Origin: Microbulbifer sp. MKSA007
Lineage (GTDB): Bacteria; Pseudomonadota; Gammaproteobacteria; Pseudomonadales; Cellvibrionaceae
Assembly (NCBI GenBank): GCA_032615215.1
Contig: CP128433.1
Location: 2,129,501 to 2,193,500 of the forward strand
Length of the DNA stretch: 64,000 bases
Reading direction: 5' to 3'
Notes under the pieces: model-generated
The model's input: only the letters and a program-made list of their open reading frames with translations
What the model was told of the DNA's origin: nothing
The model's database searches: none
Made by a program: the position numbers and the translations under genes
Shown: piece by piece, positions 1 through 9,044 of the stretch
How positions within the stretch are numbered: the first letter of the stretch is position 1
Layout: each line of letters begins with the position of its first letter

Positions 1-176
1 TAAGTTATGAGCAGTTACCCCAATTCCTATTGCTAGCTGTATGTTGACGTTCTGACTAAAAAGTGGCATTAAGGTGGCGTAAGGGTTTGTTAGCTGTACT
101 CTTTTCCCCCACCTATTATTAGTTTAGTAATGTTTCATATGTATTAGTGATTTTGGGTTGGTACATTTTTGGTAAT

Positions 177-788
177 ATGAAAAAATTTATTGGCTTTCTT
201 GTTGTTGTTTTGGCAATACCACTGCTCGTCTATTTTTCTACCTATAAGGGGGAAAGAAGTTTTACCAATCATCATGGCCTTCCAAATGTTAATCTGGTTG
301 TCGATAATGCGTATTCTCTTTGGTTTACGCCTTATGATCCACTGATGGGGATGTATAATAATATAGGAGGGAAACTTGGATTTATTGTCTGTAGTGATGT
401 ACCTAATATCGCTTACGGAATGGCTGGATATTCATTTCAGGTCTTATTGAGAGATAGTTTTGTAAAAAATCCAAATTTTTATGATACTCGAAATGGTAAT
501 AATCCAGAGAATCCATTTTTCCATCGCCGAGCAAGAAATCTATATTCCTATTTCCAGTCAATTCAATCTTTGAAACCAGCATCTTATAAGCCGCAGTTGG
601 GGGATTTGGTTTTTTATAGAAAGATTGAAAAAGGATATATTGCCCATGTTGCTATAGTTACTTATGTTGATAATAGGGGGTTTAAAATCATGGAGTCAGC
701 ACCCAAAACCCTGTTCGCCAGGGAAGTAGAAATGGATTCTCCAGTGAAAAGGGGCTGGATCTTGGCGGGCTTTGGTAAAGTGTATTGA
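177..788 (+). CDS. DUF1287-like exported protein (NlpC/P60-type fold)
   Basis: The protein is about 203 residues with a hydrophobic N-terminal segment after MKK, so it is probably exported or membrane-anchored. The body matches the DUF1287 pattern as I remember it: a C-[ST]-D-V segment (VCSDVPNIAYGMAG), then a HRRARNLYSYF segment where DUF1287 has HRRVPNL..FF, then GDLVFYRK and a later HVAIVT where the family has a GDIV and HIGIV pair. The Cys and later His would form an NlpC/P60-like catalytic pair. The reaction in this family is not settled, so cell-wall amidase activity is inference. I took the ATG at 177 because the signal segment starts there; an in-frame GTG at 147 adds ten unlikely residues. 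Neither start has a clear ribosome binding site. It stands alone. Confidence 0.6.
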   Translation: MKKFIGFLVVVLAIPLLVYFSTYKGERSFTNHHGLPNVNLVVDNAYSLWFTPYDPLMGMYNNIGGKLGFIVCSDVPNIAYGMAGYSFQVLLRDSFVKNPNFYDTRNGNNPENPFFHRRARNLYSYFQSIQSLKPASYKPQLGDLVFYRKIEKGYIAHVAIVTYVDNRGFKIMESAPKTLFAREVEMDSPVKRGWILAGFGKVY

Positions 789-1293
789 GGTGTTGTCCAT
801 GATTCGTAGTCATGAGAGATATTGTTCTTACAGTGATATATGCATCCCAGTGATTTTTGTAGCCTAATTTCTCCTAGGCTCAATTCCTGTTCACTGATAA
901 TTGAGATATATTGCTGGTAGACAGCTTACATCCAGATGGGTATTTCAATACATCTAACATGTTTTTAATGGTAAGAGGTTTGATTAATCGGCTTTGACAG
1001 GGTCGGTTGTACTTAGCCCAATGGTTTCAGACTTGCCAAATTGGCATTATGAGGTAATTTAAGTGATCTGGCGCCTAATAAGGTTTCTAAATGTAAAAAT
1101 TAGAGATCATGCCATGTTTTAGGAGCATATTTATCCTTATTATCTAGTAGGATAATAGGTATTTTTCTACAGTTACCTTTTCAGATTTGAAGCACCGATA
1201 AAAGCGCCACAATGGATGATCTCTGGATTCCCACTGATCTAGCTTTTCAGAAGCAAGGCGTTAACTTAACTTTCAACTAAAAGAGGGTTGCCG
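789..1293. other. Intergenic stretch with one weak hairpin
   Basis: About 500 bases without a convincing gene. The only structure I see is a 7-bp inverted repeat, TATTATC (1138-1144) and GATAATA (1151-1157), followed by a short T-rich run. It could be a weak terminator. The promoter of the dehalogenase gene must lie here, but I cannot place it with confidence. Confidence 0.4.
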
Positions 1294-2217
1294 ATGTCTA
1301 TTGAACGATTGAGAACTCCTGAGGAGCGCTTTTCTTTACTACCGGGTTTTCCGTATACTCCCCACTATATTGATAGCCTGGAAGGCTATGATTCTATGCG
1401 TATGGCATATATCGATGAGGGGGAGCAGGACTCGGATACCACCTTTCTTTGTCTCCATGGGGAGCCCAGTTGGGGTTACTTATATCGAAAAATGATCCCA
1501 GTTTTTGTTGAGGCAGGACACCGGGTAATTGCTCCAGATTTGTTTGGGTTTGGTCGCTCAGATAAGCCCGTCAATGAAGATGTGTACACTTTTAACTTCC
1601 ATCGTAACAGCCTGATGCGTTTGATTGAGCATTTGGACCTTAAGAATATTACGCTGGTTTGTCAGGATTGGGGTGGACTTCTGGGATTGACACTTCCAAT
1701 GGATATGCCGGATAGATTTACCCGATTACTGGTAATGAATACGGCTATCGCAGCAGGGGATGGTGCATCTGAGGGGTTCTACCACTGGCGGAACTTCTCT
1801 GTCAATGTACCTGAAATCCCTGTGGGAGGACTCATTGCCAATGATGCTCAATCTGAGGTCAATTTATTCGATATAGTAGCCTATGATGCGCCTTTTCCAG
1901 ACAATCGCTATAAGGCTGGCGTTCGTCGATTCCCGTCAATTGTACCGGTTGATCCTGATATGGAGGGAGCAGAGCTAGGGGTAAGGGCTCGAGAATTCTG
2001 GTCTAGGAGCTGGGGTGGTGAGAGCTTTATGGCGATTGGAATGAGGGACTTTGTGCTTGGTGAGAAAGTGATGGAGTTGCTGAGGGGAACCATCAAAAAC
2101 TGCCCCGAGCCTCTCAAACTAGCGGAGGCGGGCCACTTTGTGCAGGAATATGGTAAAGAAATTGCTGAAAAGGCTCTCAACCACTTCAAGCTTTCCTCTA
2201 CAGTAACTGAAAATTAA
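1294..2217 (+). CDS. Haloalkane dehalogenase, DhlA-like subfamily
   Basis: A 307-residue alpha/beta hydrolase, almost the same length as Xanthobacter DhlA (310 residues). Diagnostic motifs are in the expected places: HGEPSWGYLYRKMIP for the oxyanion region, QDWGG with nucleophile Asp125 and the halide-binding Trp126, GMRD with the acid Asp252, and AGHFVQEYG with the base His281. These match DhlA D124/W125/D260/H289. The enzyme should hydrolyse a carbon-halogen bond through an Asp ester in the cytoplasm; the natural substrate is unknown, and marine halogenated alkanes are plausible. The ATG at 1294 is preceded by AAGAGGG at 6 bases, better than the in-frame TTG at 1288. It looks monocistronic and is followed by a hairpin. 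Confidence 0.85.
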   Translation: MSIERLRTPEERFSLLPGFPYTPHYIDSLEGYDSMRMAYIDEGEQDSDTTFLCLHGEPSWGYLYRKMIPVFVEAGHRVIAPDLFGFGRSDKPVNEDVYTFNFHRNSLMRLIEHLDLKNITLVCQDWGGLLGLTLPMDMPDRFTRLLVMNTAIAAGDGASEGFYHWRNFSVNVPEIPVGGLIANDAQSEVNLFDIVAYDAPFPDNRYKAGVRRFPSIVPVDPDMEGAELGVRAREFWSRSWGGESFMAIGMRDFVLGEKVMELLRGTIKNCPEPLKLAEAGHFVQEYGKEIAEKALNHFKLSSTVTEN

Positions 2218-2227
2218 GAGCGTACTA

Positions 2228-2260
2228 GTGCCGGGATAAGTTAGATCCCGGCGCTTTACT
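2228..2260 (+). terminator. Hairpin after the haloalkane dehalogenase
   Basis: GTGCCGGGAT (2228-2237) pairs with ATCCCGGCGC (2245-2254), a 10-bp stem with one wobble pair and a 7-base loop. Only a short TTTA follows, so termination strength is uncertain. Confidence 0.55.
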
Positions 2261-2464
2261 CCTGTGCAGCCTAAGAGGTTTAGGTTGCTCTCATCTTTCA
2301 TAGCTAATTTACTACTGGGGCTCTGTTTACCGTAGTCTTGTTATCAAACTTCAGTGTGCTCAAAATGGGGCTTTTATCGATAACTATTACCTTTTATAAG
2401 GTTAATGGTAATCTGCACAGCTCGAATAGATACCTTAAGCCATTATTTTGAGTTGGGGTTTAAT

Positions 2465-2866
2465 ATGATCAATGGTAGTTGCCACTGTAAAAGTGTTCAA
2501 TTTGTAGTTAATGAGAAATCACTGGATGTTCGCAAGTGTTATTGTGAAACATGTAGAAAGCTAAGTGGGGCTGATTATTCAGTGGTAGCATTGGTGAATA
2601 AGAGTCAGTTTAAGATTATTAGTTCTCCCCAGAAGCTTTTGCAATATATTTCTAAACCAGGAAAAACTCGGCACTATTGTCCCACTTGTTTTGCCCCGGT
2701 TTTTGTTGAGGTAGAATCCCAATCTAATCTTTGCCGGATTCGTCTGGGATTACTTGATGATAATCCTGAAGTTAATATATCTGGTCACATGTGGGTTAGT
2801 GAGATGCCCTCTTGGTGTAGTATTAGCGATAATCTTCCGGTATTCACTCACGATTACTCTGAATGA
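2465..2866 (+). CDS. GFA/CENP-V family zinc-binding protein
   Basis: A 133-residue protein with the zinc-cysteine pattern of the GFA (glutathione-dependent formaldehyde-activating) domain: C6-x-C8, then C25-x-C27-x2-C30, then a late YCPTC pair. The aromatic and Gly residues around GSCHCKSVQF and the C-terminal HMWVSEMPSW stretch are also family-like. Most members are annotated only by fold. Glutathione or thiol chemistry is possible, but no specific substrate can be claimed. The ATG at 2465 was chosen because the conserved domain starts there and a GGGG lies 6 bases upstream; an in-frame ATG at 2405 would add 20 unconserved residues. It lies between two unrelated hydrolases. Confidence 0.75.
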   Translation: MINGSCHCKSVQFVVNEKSLDVRKCYCETCRKLSGADYSVVALVNKSQFKIISSPQKLLQYISKPGKTRHYCPTCFAPVFVEVESQSNLCRIRLGLLDDNPEVNISGHMWVSEMPSWCSISDNLPVFTHDYSE

Positions 2867-2924
2867 TAAGACAGAGTTAGAAACTGTGGGCCGGTAAGTT
2901 GAGTTGTAATGAAAGGGTATTTGA

Positions 2925-4073
2925 ATGAGAAGTATATTTGTTTTATTTTTGTTCTTTTCGGTTAATGTCCTAGGGGAGGTAGCACATTTCCGTATAGATT
3001 CAGAGATCCTGGGAGAGGAGGTTACAGCTCGGGTATCTTTACCGGATACCTATCACCATTCTAAGAGTTTTTCTTATCCTCTACTAGTGATATTGGATGG
3101 CTCAACGCAATTTAATCATATGGCGTCTAGTGTTCATTTTTATAGTACCTATGCCGTTATACCTGAAATGATAGTGGTCGGTATCAGCACTCAGGATCGG
3201 CTCGCATATTTTACTCCCACTGAGCCCGAAGCCTACGCGGGGCGCTCAGGCAAGGCTGACAAACTAACAAAATTCTTGGAAGACGAATTCTCAGGAATCT
3301 TGAGTAAGAAATATCGAATTTCTCCATATTCTATTATCTCAGGTCACTCACTTTCTGGGCTATATACTAGTTACTTGGCAATTAATAATGAATCTATGTT
3401 TGATGCAGCAATTTCAATTAGTCCCAGTTTATGGTGGGACGATTCATCTCTTATAGATGAGTATAAGGGTAGCCATGCAAGAAAGGAGAATAAGCCTTTT
3501 AGATGGTTTCTGAGCATGGCAAATGAGCCAAATGAAATGCCAGCGGCTTTTGACGGTATGCTTCAAGCATTAAACGATATGCCAAGATCAGGATTGCATT
3601 TCTCTTATGCGCGATTCCCCAATGAAACACATGACAGTACACCCTTAGTAGGCAATGCAAAAGGGTTGCAAGCAGTTTTCTCCGATTGGAATGCTGTGCC
3701 TGAAATTGATGTTATGTCTTTAAATGAATTAAAAGAGTTTTATAGTTCTAAAGTTGATGAGTATGGCTATTTATTTCAACTTTCTGCACATCAATATAAT
3801 GTCTATGGGCTTAAAGCGGCCTATGAAGGTAAGACTGATTGGGGGATTGAGATCCTAGAGCAGGGAGCTAGGGAATTCCCCGATTCTGAGATTTTGTGGG
3901 ATAGTTTGGCAACTGCCTATAAGTTGGGCGGAAAACTAAAGAGTGCAATGGGGGCTTCAGATCGAGCCGTTAAGTTAGCAGAAGAGACCAACTCAGTCTT
4001 TCTCAGCGAAATGAATACTCAAAATACTCAGCTTAGAGCTGTGCAGGTAGAAGGTTCTTTGGGGGATATATAA
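2925..4073 (+). CDS. Secreted esterase of the putative-esterase (EstD/Fes-like) family
   Basis: A 382-residue protein with a clear signal peptide (MRSIFVLFLFFSVNVLG, cleavage near residue 17). The alpha/beta-hydrolase domain covers about residues 25-265 and resembles PF00756 esterases such as IroE, Fes and YbbA: PLLVILDG early strand, GHSLSG nucleophile elbow with Ser142, and an NETHDS segment with the likely His. The C-terminal 110 residues (GIEILEQGAREFPDSEILWDSL) read like one or two TPR helices, a common tail in this family. It probably hydrolyses acyl or siderophore esters in the periplasm. The start has AAAGGG upstream. Nothing nearby suggests siderophore use, so the substrate is open. 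Confidence 0.75.
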   Translation: MRSIFVLFLFFSVNVLGEVAHFRIDSEILGEEVTARVSLPDTYHHSKSFSYPLLVILDGSTQFNHMASSVHFYSTYAVIPEMIVVGISTQDRLAYFTPTEPEAYAGRSGKADKLTKFLEDEFSGILSKKYRISPYSIISGHSLSGLYTSYLAINNESMFDAAISISPSLWWDDSSLIDEYKGSHARKENKPFRWFLSMANEPNEMPAAFDGMLQALNDMPRSGLHFSYARFPNETHDSTPLVGNAKGLQAVFSDWNAVPEIDVMSLNELKEFYSSKVDEYGYLFQLSAHQYNVYGLKAAYEGKTDWGIEILEQGAREFPDSEILWDSLATAYKLGGKLKSAMGASDRAVKLAEETNSVFLSEMNTQNTQLRAVQVEGSLGDI

Positions 4074-4199
4074 GAGGGAGGGGGTAATAGGGTAGTACCA
4101 GCATAAAATTACAGTAGGGTATTGGGACGATAAACTTGGTATGCATATTAGAAATGTCACACTTCAATAGAATCTGTAGTCTTTATTAGAGAGTTTAAA

Positions 4200-5123
4200 G
4201 TGAAGTTTAAAGACAGTCGTGGAATTATTCTGACTATTTTGGCAATGCTCTGTTTGGCTGGTATGGATGCAACAGGTAAGCTACTCATCCAGAACTATTC
4301 TATTGTTCAAATAATGGCGATTCGTTTCGCGATATTTTTCTTCATCGTTATAAGCTTGGCAAGACTCAAAGGGAGCTTGGATATAGTACGAAGTGAAATA
4401 TTTGGCACTCAATTAGCTCGCTCTATTGTTCTCGCTCTTGAGGTGTCAGTATTTATTTTTGCTTTTAGTATGATGTCTTTGGCTGATGTGCATGCTATAG
4501 CTGCGACCGCTCCATTATTCGCAATATTAATGGCTGGATGGTTTTTAGGGGAGAGGATAGATACAAGGAGCTGGGTAAGTGTTGCGGCTGGATTTATAGG
4601 TGCCCTTATTATCATTAGGCCTGGAATGGGAATGATGGGTTGGCAAACCTTGATCCCCATCTTGGGAGCTATCCTATGGGCCGCATATCAAGTGCTTTCA
4701 CGCCGTGTTTCACACTTTGATAGTGCCGATACAACCGTTTTCTATACCGCGACCATGGGTCTTATTATTTTTGGAAGCTTAGCACCATTTTATTGGGTAG
4801 AGCCGACAGTATCAGGGTGGCAATTGTTGATTTTAAATGGGCTCTTAGGTGCAATGGGCCACTATTTACTGATTAAGGCACTGGCACTTACTCCAGCTTC
4901 TATTTTGCAGCCCTTTAGTTACGCTTTACTATTTTGGGCTATTGTTATTGGCTTTGTAATCTTCGGAGATCTGCCTGATGGAAATACATTATTTGGCGCC
5001 TTCGTAATATTGGCTGCGGGATTTTATGCTTCAGACCTAGGCCGCGCATTGATTGGTGATTCACAGATTAAGGCCAAAAAGGGGAAGGATGATGCTGAAT
5101 CAGAGTCAAAGTTAATGAGTTAA
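4200..5123 (+). CDS. EamA/DMT-superfamily transporter
   Basis: A 307-residue membrane protein with about ten hydrophobic segments arranged as two EamA repeats (about residues 8-140 and 150-285). The first helix region contains a conserved-type LCLAGMDATGKLL and the repeat junction HAIAATAPLFAILMAGWFLGERI, typical of drug/metabolite transporters, some of which are exporters or S-adenosylmethionine carriers. The C-terminal tail is charged (KAKKGKDD). The only sensible start is the GTG at 4200, with GAGAG upstream; the next Met is inside the first helix. It stands alone on the strand, and the substrate cannot be told from sequence. Confidence 0.75.
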   Translation: MKFKDSRGIILTILAMLCLAGMDATGKLLIQNYSIVQIMAIRFAIFFFIVISLARLKGSLDIVRSEIFGTQLARSIVLALEVSVFIFAFSMMSLADVHAIAATAPLFAILMAGWFLGERIDTRSWVSVAAGFIGALIIIRPGMGMMGWQTLIPILGAILWAAYQVLSRRVSHFDSADTTVFYTATMGLIIFGSLAPFYWVEPTVSGWQLLILNGLLGAMGHYLLIKALALTPASILQPFSYALLFWAIVIGFVIFGDLPDGNTLFGAFVILAAGFYASDLGRALIGDSQIKAKKGKDDAESESKLMS

Positions 5124-5253
5124 AAAACCAATTTGATAAAGGGCGCTCTAATGATGGTAGTTGAGCCCCATTAATATATCGGTGGCGAAATTGTTTAACG
5201 CCACCTTGAATTCAGTTAGTGATTAGGTATCTGTTCTTAGAATATTTAAAAAC

Positions 5254-6177
5254 TCATGCGTCACGATGCTCAAGGAAGCCGCCATCTACCCAATTGATTA
5301 TCAAGTCAACATACTCTTGTCCAGCATCTTCCGATGAGAAGTGAGATGCGTTATCAAATATAACTAGCTTACTATTGGGGATATGCTTGGATAAGGCAGT
5401 CGCATTATCCACTAAAACAAATGGATCTCTCTTGCCCCAAGTGATCAATGTCGGAACATTAATACCATTTAGTTTTCTCTCAATCCATGGAAGCTCTTTC
5501 GAATAGCTTCCAAAGAAACTGATGGCGCACTTGTGACTGTCATTATCAAAGGCTATGTCATAGTACTCTTGGATAGCTCGTTTGCTGGGTTTGTAGTTGT
5601 GATAGCCGTCTTTGACGGCAGTCAGGAAGTTGGTTTTCATTACTGACTTCTTGTTTAAGCCTTTTGCTATCCAGCGAACCATTCGGGATCTGACAACGGC
5701 CATAAGAATAGGAGAGAGTTTTGGAGGGAAGGTGCCTGGGCCGTCAAAGATATTGAGACTCAAGAATCGTTGAGGGTGGTTAATAACGGCCGCTAAAGCA
5801 ATAGGCACACCCACATCCGGCCCTACCAGGTGGGCCTGCTTGATGCCAAAATGGTTCATTATTTGAACAAGGGCTTCGCTCAGGCTGCTCGGAGACATAT
5901 CTCCTTCCTCCGCTTTTGATAAGCCAAATCCTGGGATATCAAAGGCTAGCACATCAAACTTTTCACTAAATGCTTCAATGGATGACTCCCACATGCGAAT
6001 ACTTTGGGGTAGACCATTCAGCAGTAGTAGGCTGGGAGCCTGAGGTTTTTCCTTGCGTAGAAAGCGAATGTTAAATTTCCCTACAGAGACAAACTGCGGT
6101 GTAAATATATCGTCAGCGGTTGAGGGTCTATTGGAGGCGTATTGGGTTAGGGCCTTGTCTAAGAGAGCTTGGGTCAT
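5254..6177 (-). CDS. Alpha/beta hydrolase with Asp nucleophile (dehalogenase/epoxide-hydrolase-like)
   Basis: A 307-residue alpha/beta hydrolase without a signal peptide. The nucleophile elbow reads GPDVGVP with Asp121 in place of Ser. The probable acid is Asp251 (GKRDPF) and the base His279 (NASHF). Asp nucleophiles are the rule in haloalkane dehalogenases, epoxide hydrolases and fluoroacetate dehalogenases, so a hydrolytic dehalogenase or epoxide hydrolase is the best guess. The oxyanion segment LLNGLPQSIRMWE fits that group loosely. It is divergent from an HxlR-type regulator 143 bases away, which probably controls it. It is the second Asp-nucleophile hydrolase within 5 kb. Confidence 0.7.
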   Translation of the reverse strand: MTQALLDKALTQYASNRPSTADDIFTPQFVSVGKFNIRFLRKEKPQAPSLLLLNGLPQSIRMWESSIEAFSEKFDVLAFDIPGFGLSKAEEGDMSPSSLSEALVQIMNHFGIKQAHLVGPDVGVPIALAAVINHPQRFLSLNIFDGPGTFPPKLSPILMAVVRSRMVRWIAKGLNKKSVMKTNFLTAVKDGYHNYKPSKRAIQEYYDIAFDNDSHKCAISFFGSYSKELPWIERKLNGINVPTLITWGKRDPFVLVDNATALSKHIPNSKLVIFDNASHFSSEDAGQEYVDLIINWVDGGFLEHRDA

Positions 6178-6320
6178 AACAGGGTATATATCTATATGGG
6201 TCTATAGGTGATTTCGGGTTAAGTTACTTATTTATACTAGGTTACTCACTTGAGAGTTGGTTGCCAATAAGGCACTATTAAGTGGTTAAGTTACTTTTTG
6301 ATAACCTATGGAGTGGAAGG
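6178..6320. promoter_or_regulatory. Divergent promoter region with repeated GTTACTYA boxes
   Basis: Between the divergent hydrolase and HxlR genes the octamer GTTACT[TC]A occurs at 6223-6230 and 6241-6248, with a related GTTACTTT at 6290-6297. The first is part of the small palindrome AAGTTACTT. Repeats of this kind in a divergent gap are candidate binding sites for the adjacent regulator; that is inference. Confidence 0.35.
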
Positions 6321-6710
6321 GTGGGGACGCAGAATAAAAATAGTGAGAGGCGCGTGTTTGTGAATGATGATGAATGTCCCGTTCGTAATGTAGTAGCTCA
6401 AATTGGTGACAAGTGGTCCATCCTGATATTGTTTGCCCTTGTTGATGGTCCAGATCGCTTCAACTCCCTAAAGTCGCGTATTGAAGGGATTTCACAGCGA
6501 ATGTTGACGCAAACCCTGCGTGACTTAGAGCGCGATGGTTTTGTACTCCGTTCTGTCTTTGCGCAGGTTCCAGTTAAAGTGGAGTATGAATTAACTGACC
6601 TGGGAAGGGGGTTATCTGCAGCTGTGTGGAAGTTAGTCTCTTGGGCAGATGAACATCATCCCGAGATTCGTAAAGCGCGCCTAAGATATGATGAGGATAA
6701 TCAATCGTAG
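6321..6710 (+). CDS. HxlR-family transcriptional regulator
   Basis: A small winged-helix regulator of the HxlR/MarR-like class. The core is typical: ECPVRNVVAQIGDKWSILIL, then FNSLKSRIEGISQRMLTQTLRDLERDGFV (recognition helix and wing) and a VEYELTDLGRGL wing end. The Cys in ECPV is at the position used for redox or electrophile sensing in HypR- and YodB-type members, so thiol sensing is possible. The start is ambiguous: GTG at 6282, GTG at 6321 (GGAG 7 bases upstream) or GTG at 6360 (GAGAGG 9 bases upstream); family length of 110-130 residues favours the last two. It is divergent from the Asp-nucleophile hydrolase, the likely target. Confidence 0.8.
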   Translation: MGTQNKNSERRVFVNDDECPVRNVVAQIGDKWSILILFALVDGPDRFNSLKSRIEGISQRMLTQTLRDLERDGFVLRSVFAQVPVKVEYELTDLGRGLSAAVWKLVSWADEHHPEIRKARLRYDEDNQS

Positions 6711-6981
6711 ATTAAGGATTCTACCTTCTATTGTCCCCATTTAGGGCTTCTCTCAAAAATTATCAGTCTGCTTTGTAGTAAAGCATGATCTGTACTTGCA
6801 ATTGAGTTCAATAGAGCCTTTTGTAGCTGAAGCATTACTGTAAATATATAGTTAGAATGATTGGCAATCTTAGTTTTCTTGAACTTGAGGCATAACGGAA
6901 TAGGACTTACAAGTAAATTTAAATTTCTTACCCTTGATAATTAAATAGAATCGATAAATATAAGTAATTAGAAGGTGAGCC

Positions 6982-7754
6982 ATGGATTTTTTTGAAATTA
7001 ACCGACACTCCTGGGATAGCCGCACCCGTATTCATGTGAAGTCTGAATTTTATAATATTGATGGATTTCTAAGCGGAAAATCTACTTTAAATGAATTTGA
7101 GCTTTCAGATATAGGTAATGTGTCTGGAAAAAGTTTACTTCACTTACAGTGTCACTTTGGCTTGGATACCTTATCTTGGGCTCGATTGGGGGCGAAGGTG
7201 ACGGGAGTTGATATTTCTTCTGTAGCCATTACTGAAGCACAGGCTCTTTCTGACCGTTCAGGTTTACATGGAGAGTTTATCTGCAATGATATCTACAGTT
7301 TTGGAGAGTCAAATAATAAAGAATTTGATATCGTCTTTACTTCCTACGGTGCACTCTGTTGGTTGCCGGATATCGAGCGGTGGGCATCAGTTGTTGCTCA
7401 ATGCTTAAAGCCGGGGGGACTTTCTACATCGCAGAATTTCATCCATTTTATGATATTTTCTCTGGTTACACATACTTTCATCGAGCCGATCCAGATATTG
7501 AAGAGCAGGGTACCTATACAGAGAATGATCGGGGTGGCAAGTCTACCCTAGCCACCTGGTCACATCCGATTAGCGATGTTGTGAGTGCATTATTAAAATA
7601 TGGTATTCAAATCACTCAACTAAAAGAATACCCGTATAGCCCTTACAACTGTTTTGATGGCATGGAGGAGCGTGAGAAGGGGAAATACTACCTGTTTTTT
7701 AAAGGACATGAGATTCCGCTAATTTATACTATTAAAGGTGTCAAAGTTACTTGA
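6982..7754 (+). pseudogene. Class I SAM-dependent methyltransferase, frameshifted in a G run
   Basis: Two overlapping reading frames make one methyltransferase of about 257 residues. The first part holds the SAM-binding region: LLHLQCHFGLDTLSWARLGAKVTGVDIS (motif I and the acidic end of strand 2), FICNDIYSF and FDIVFTSYGALCWLPDIERW. At the G6 run at 7413-7418 the frame breaks just after LKPGG. The other frame continues directly with TFYIAEFHPFYDIFSGYTY and runs to 7754. One extra G restores LKPGGTFYIAEFHP, the normal motif in this family. The start at 6982 has a good AAGGTGAG site. The substrate is unknown (small molecules are typical). It is either a fresh frameshift or a sequencing error. 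Confidence 0.85.
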
Positions 7755-8069
7755 GATAAAGAGCAATAACAGTAATCAGGCTAGCGGTAGATTTGTGCAG
7801 AGCCTTTTTTAAGGGAGGGAAAAGGAGGGTAATGAGTACCGCCCCCTTAAACTTCCCATGTAAAGGCCCACTGGCTTCATATCCAACACTGCTTTCTTGC
7901 GTTTTGTCTAATTGGCGTAGATAGCCACTATTTACCATTCACAGATGTTTAGATTCCGTACTTAGTTGCCATTTCTTTAAGAGAAATTTCTTATAGCCCT
8001 TTTAGCAAGCTGGATCACACTCTGTTCAGGAGAAGGTCATTATTAACTGATTTTATAGAGGGTAGTAAG
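7755..8069. other. Intergenic stretch, no recognised feature
   Basis: About 315 bases between the methyltransferase and the first beta-helix gene. I see no gene, no strong inverted repeat and no clear promoter. AGAGGG at 8057-8062 serves as ribosome binding site for the next gene. Confidence 0.4.
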
Positions 8070-8876
8070 ATGGCTATATGGCAATTACAAGGTATGAAGT
8101 GTGCTTTATCTATATTTGCAGGTGCTTTTTGCTTGCTGATATCCGGGCTTGCATCGGCGGTTGATTGTGGTGATACCATTAACACCCGAGAAGTTTTGGA
8201 TGATGATTTGGTATGTACAGATAATATCGCGATAACCATTGTTGGCCCAACTGGTGGCCTGGATATGAATGGTCATACCATTACTTGTGACAATAATTCT
8301 GCAATAGGCATAGATGTTGTCGGTCTTGTGGGGTATTTGGAGGGCGCAGGTACTATATCATTCTGCCAGACGGGCGTTAGATTGGCTGGTGATGGATTTC
8401 ATAATGTAACCAATATTTCTGCTAACAATAATGACTTTGTAGGGTTGGCGGTATCGAGCGACTTCAATCTAATTACTAATTCAAGTGCTAATGGTAATGG
8501 TAATACTGGCATATTAGTTACGGGGCTAAGAAATACCTTGATCTCAAATATTATCGAAAGTAACTTACTAGATGGGATTCAGTTGGATGGTGATGCTCCA
8601 AGTTTAGCCCAAAATTATATATATGATAATAATCGATATGGGATCTATATTGCTGATTCCAACTTTGGGAATTATAGCCAGAACACCTCTGAGATGAATG
8701 GTTCAGTGGGTATCTATATGGAAGCAGCTAATCAGTTTTTTAACTTTATTCTCAACAACACATCCAAGGGAAATACTGATTTTGACTTGGAGGATCTAAA
8801 TGCAAATGCATGTAGTAATATTAATGTCTGGCGTGGAAACACTTTTACTACTGCTAATCCCAGTTGTTTAAATTAA
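8070..8876 (+). CDS. Secreted parallel beta-helix (right-handed repeat) protein, paralogue 1
   Basis: A 268-residue exported protein with a hydrophobic leader ending in SGLASA. The mature part starts VDCGDTINTREVLDDDLVC, then a GPTGGLDMNGHTITCD segment, then a ladder of short strands rich in Asn, Gly and Ile (ISANNNDFVGLAV, NGNGNTGILVTGL, NNRYGIYIADS), the usual look of PbH1/NosD-type right-handed beta-helices. The end is FDLEDLNANACSNINVWRGNTF. Paired Cys near both ends suggest disulfides. No catalytic residues stand out, so it may be a surface or polysaccharide-binding protein. Two damaged paralogues follow within 2 kb (9760-9952 and 10014-10887). Confidence 0.75.
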   Translation: MAIWQLQGMKCALSIFAGAFCLLISGLASAVDCGDTINTREVLDDDLVCTDNIAITIVGPTGGLDMNGHTITCDNNSAIGIDVVGLVGYLEGAGTISFCQTGVRLAGDGFHNVTNISANNNDFVGLAVSSDFNLITNSSANGNGNTGILVTGLRNTLISNIIESNLLDGIQLDGDAPSLAQNYIYDNNRYGIYIADSNFGNYSQNTSEMNGSVGIYMEAANQFFNFILNNTSKGNTDFDLEDLNANACSNINVWRGNTFTTANPSCLN

Positions 8877-8887
8877 GGCTTTTTGCA

Positions 8888-8918
8888 AGGCTCACCTTAA
8901 AGTAAACTGGGTGAGCCT
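8888..8918 (+). terminator. Hairpin after beta-helix gene 1
   Basis: AGGCTCACC (8888-8896) pairs with GGTGAGCCT (8910-8918), a 9-bp stem with a 13-base loop just after the stop codon. No long T run follows. Confidence 0.45.
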
Positions 8919-9044
8919 GTGTTCAATTCGTATCCGCTCAACTATTTGCTTGTTGTCTATAAGGATTAAATTTCACTGATACATTATGTGGTAATGTAGT
9001 ATCAGACATGTTTCTAACTCTGATTACAAGGTGCTGATTAATCC

